Part shown: positions 63,981-64,000 of the stretch, one piece after another
Layout of the letters: every line of letters begins with the position of its first letter
Position numbering within the stretch: position 1 is the stretch's first letter
From: an uncultured Eggerthellaceae bacterium
GTDB taxonomy: Bacteria > Actinomycetota > Coriobacteriia > Coriobacteriales > Eggerthellaceae
Assembly: GCA_947650915.1 (NCBI GenBank)
Contig: CANSWY010000001.1
Location: 248,001 to 312,000, forward strand
DNA length: 64,000 nucleotides
Direction: 5' to 3'
Translations under genes and position numbers: made by a program
The notes under the pieces: model-generated
Databases searched by the model: none
What the model saw: only the letters and a program-made list of their open reading frames with translations
Told to the model about the DNA's origin: nothing

Positions 63981-64000
63981 GGAGAGGGTGGTCACGAGGT

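Overview
The window reads as a contiguous piece of a high-GC, mostly anaerobic actinobacterial chromosome, most likely class Coriobacteriia (Eggerthellaceae-like). This placement is inference. It rests on GC-rich codon use with frequent GTG/TTG starts; two-subunit glycyl-tRNA synthetase (glyQ/glyS) and TrmFO, which are unusual for classical Actinobacteria; a membrane-bound [NiFe] uptake hydrogenase with a cytochrome b subunit; and 2-oxoacid:ferredoxin oxidoreductase and pyruvate phosphate dikinase. Nearly all genes run on the + strand, packed with 1-40 bp overlaps.

Layout. 1-1373: end of a nucleotidyltransferase gene, tRNA-Asp and mnmA on the - strand. 1497-5646: a heterodimeric ABC exporter with one degenerate ATP site. 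5707-9955: HAD hydrolase, a palindromic repeat, a degenerate AAA+-like protein, mntP and pheA (-). 10162-14902: hydrogenase operon (small, large, cytochrome b, a small membrane protein, maturation protease), with an internal hairpin terminator/attenuator. 14948-22498: mfd, gltX, a DUF1461-type membrane protein (-) and a permuted ATP-grasp-like protein. 22579-28074: rpsP-khpA-rimM-trmD-lepB, then glyQS. 28094-35647: PPDK regulator, a polytopic membrane protein, ppdK, mtnA and azlCD. 35982-42687: rplS, rnhB, yraN, comM, dprA, trmFO, xerC. 42797-45625: def, fmt, rsmB. 45728-51704: XRE-cupin regulator, acyl-CoA synthetase-like ligase, four-subunit 2-oxoacid:ferredoxin oxidoreductase (order D-A-B-C), TPR-like membrane protein. 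51792-54791: polar amino-acid ABC importer whose permease carries an extra N-terminal extracytoplasmic domain. 54834-57105: UDP-galactopyranose mutase and a GT2 glycosyltransferase. 57136-63843: degV (-), ileS, lspA, rluD-type pseudouridine synthase, coaBC, tRNA-Pro.

Most of the window is housekeeping (translation, RNA modification, protein export, repair, competence). The accessory content is energy metabolism (H2 uptake, ferredoxin-linked 2-oxoacid oxidation, PEP/pyruvate interconversion), transport and surface glycan synthesis. The most distinctive non-coding structure is a dispersed family of about 90-95 bp near-perfect palindromes. Four intergenic loci carry it (6647, 20070, 35664, 63885). 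One locus looks like one copy nested inside another, and one lies between a HAD hydrolase gene and a duplicated remnant of that gene's 3' end. No transposase, CRISPR array, rRNA or prophage was seen.
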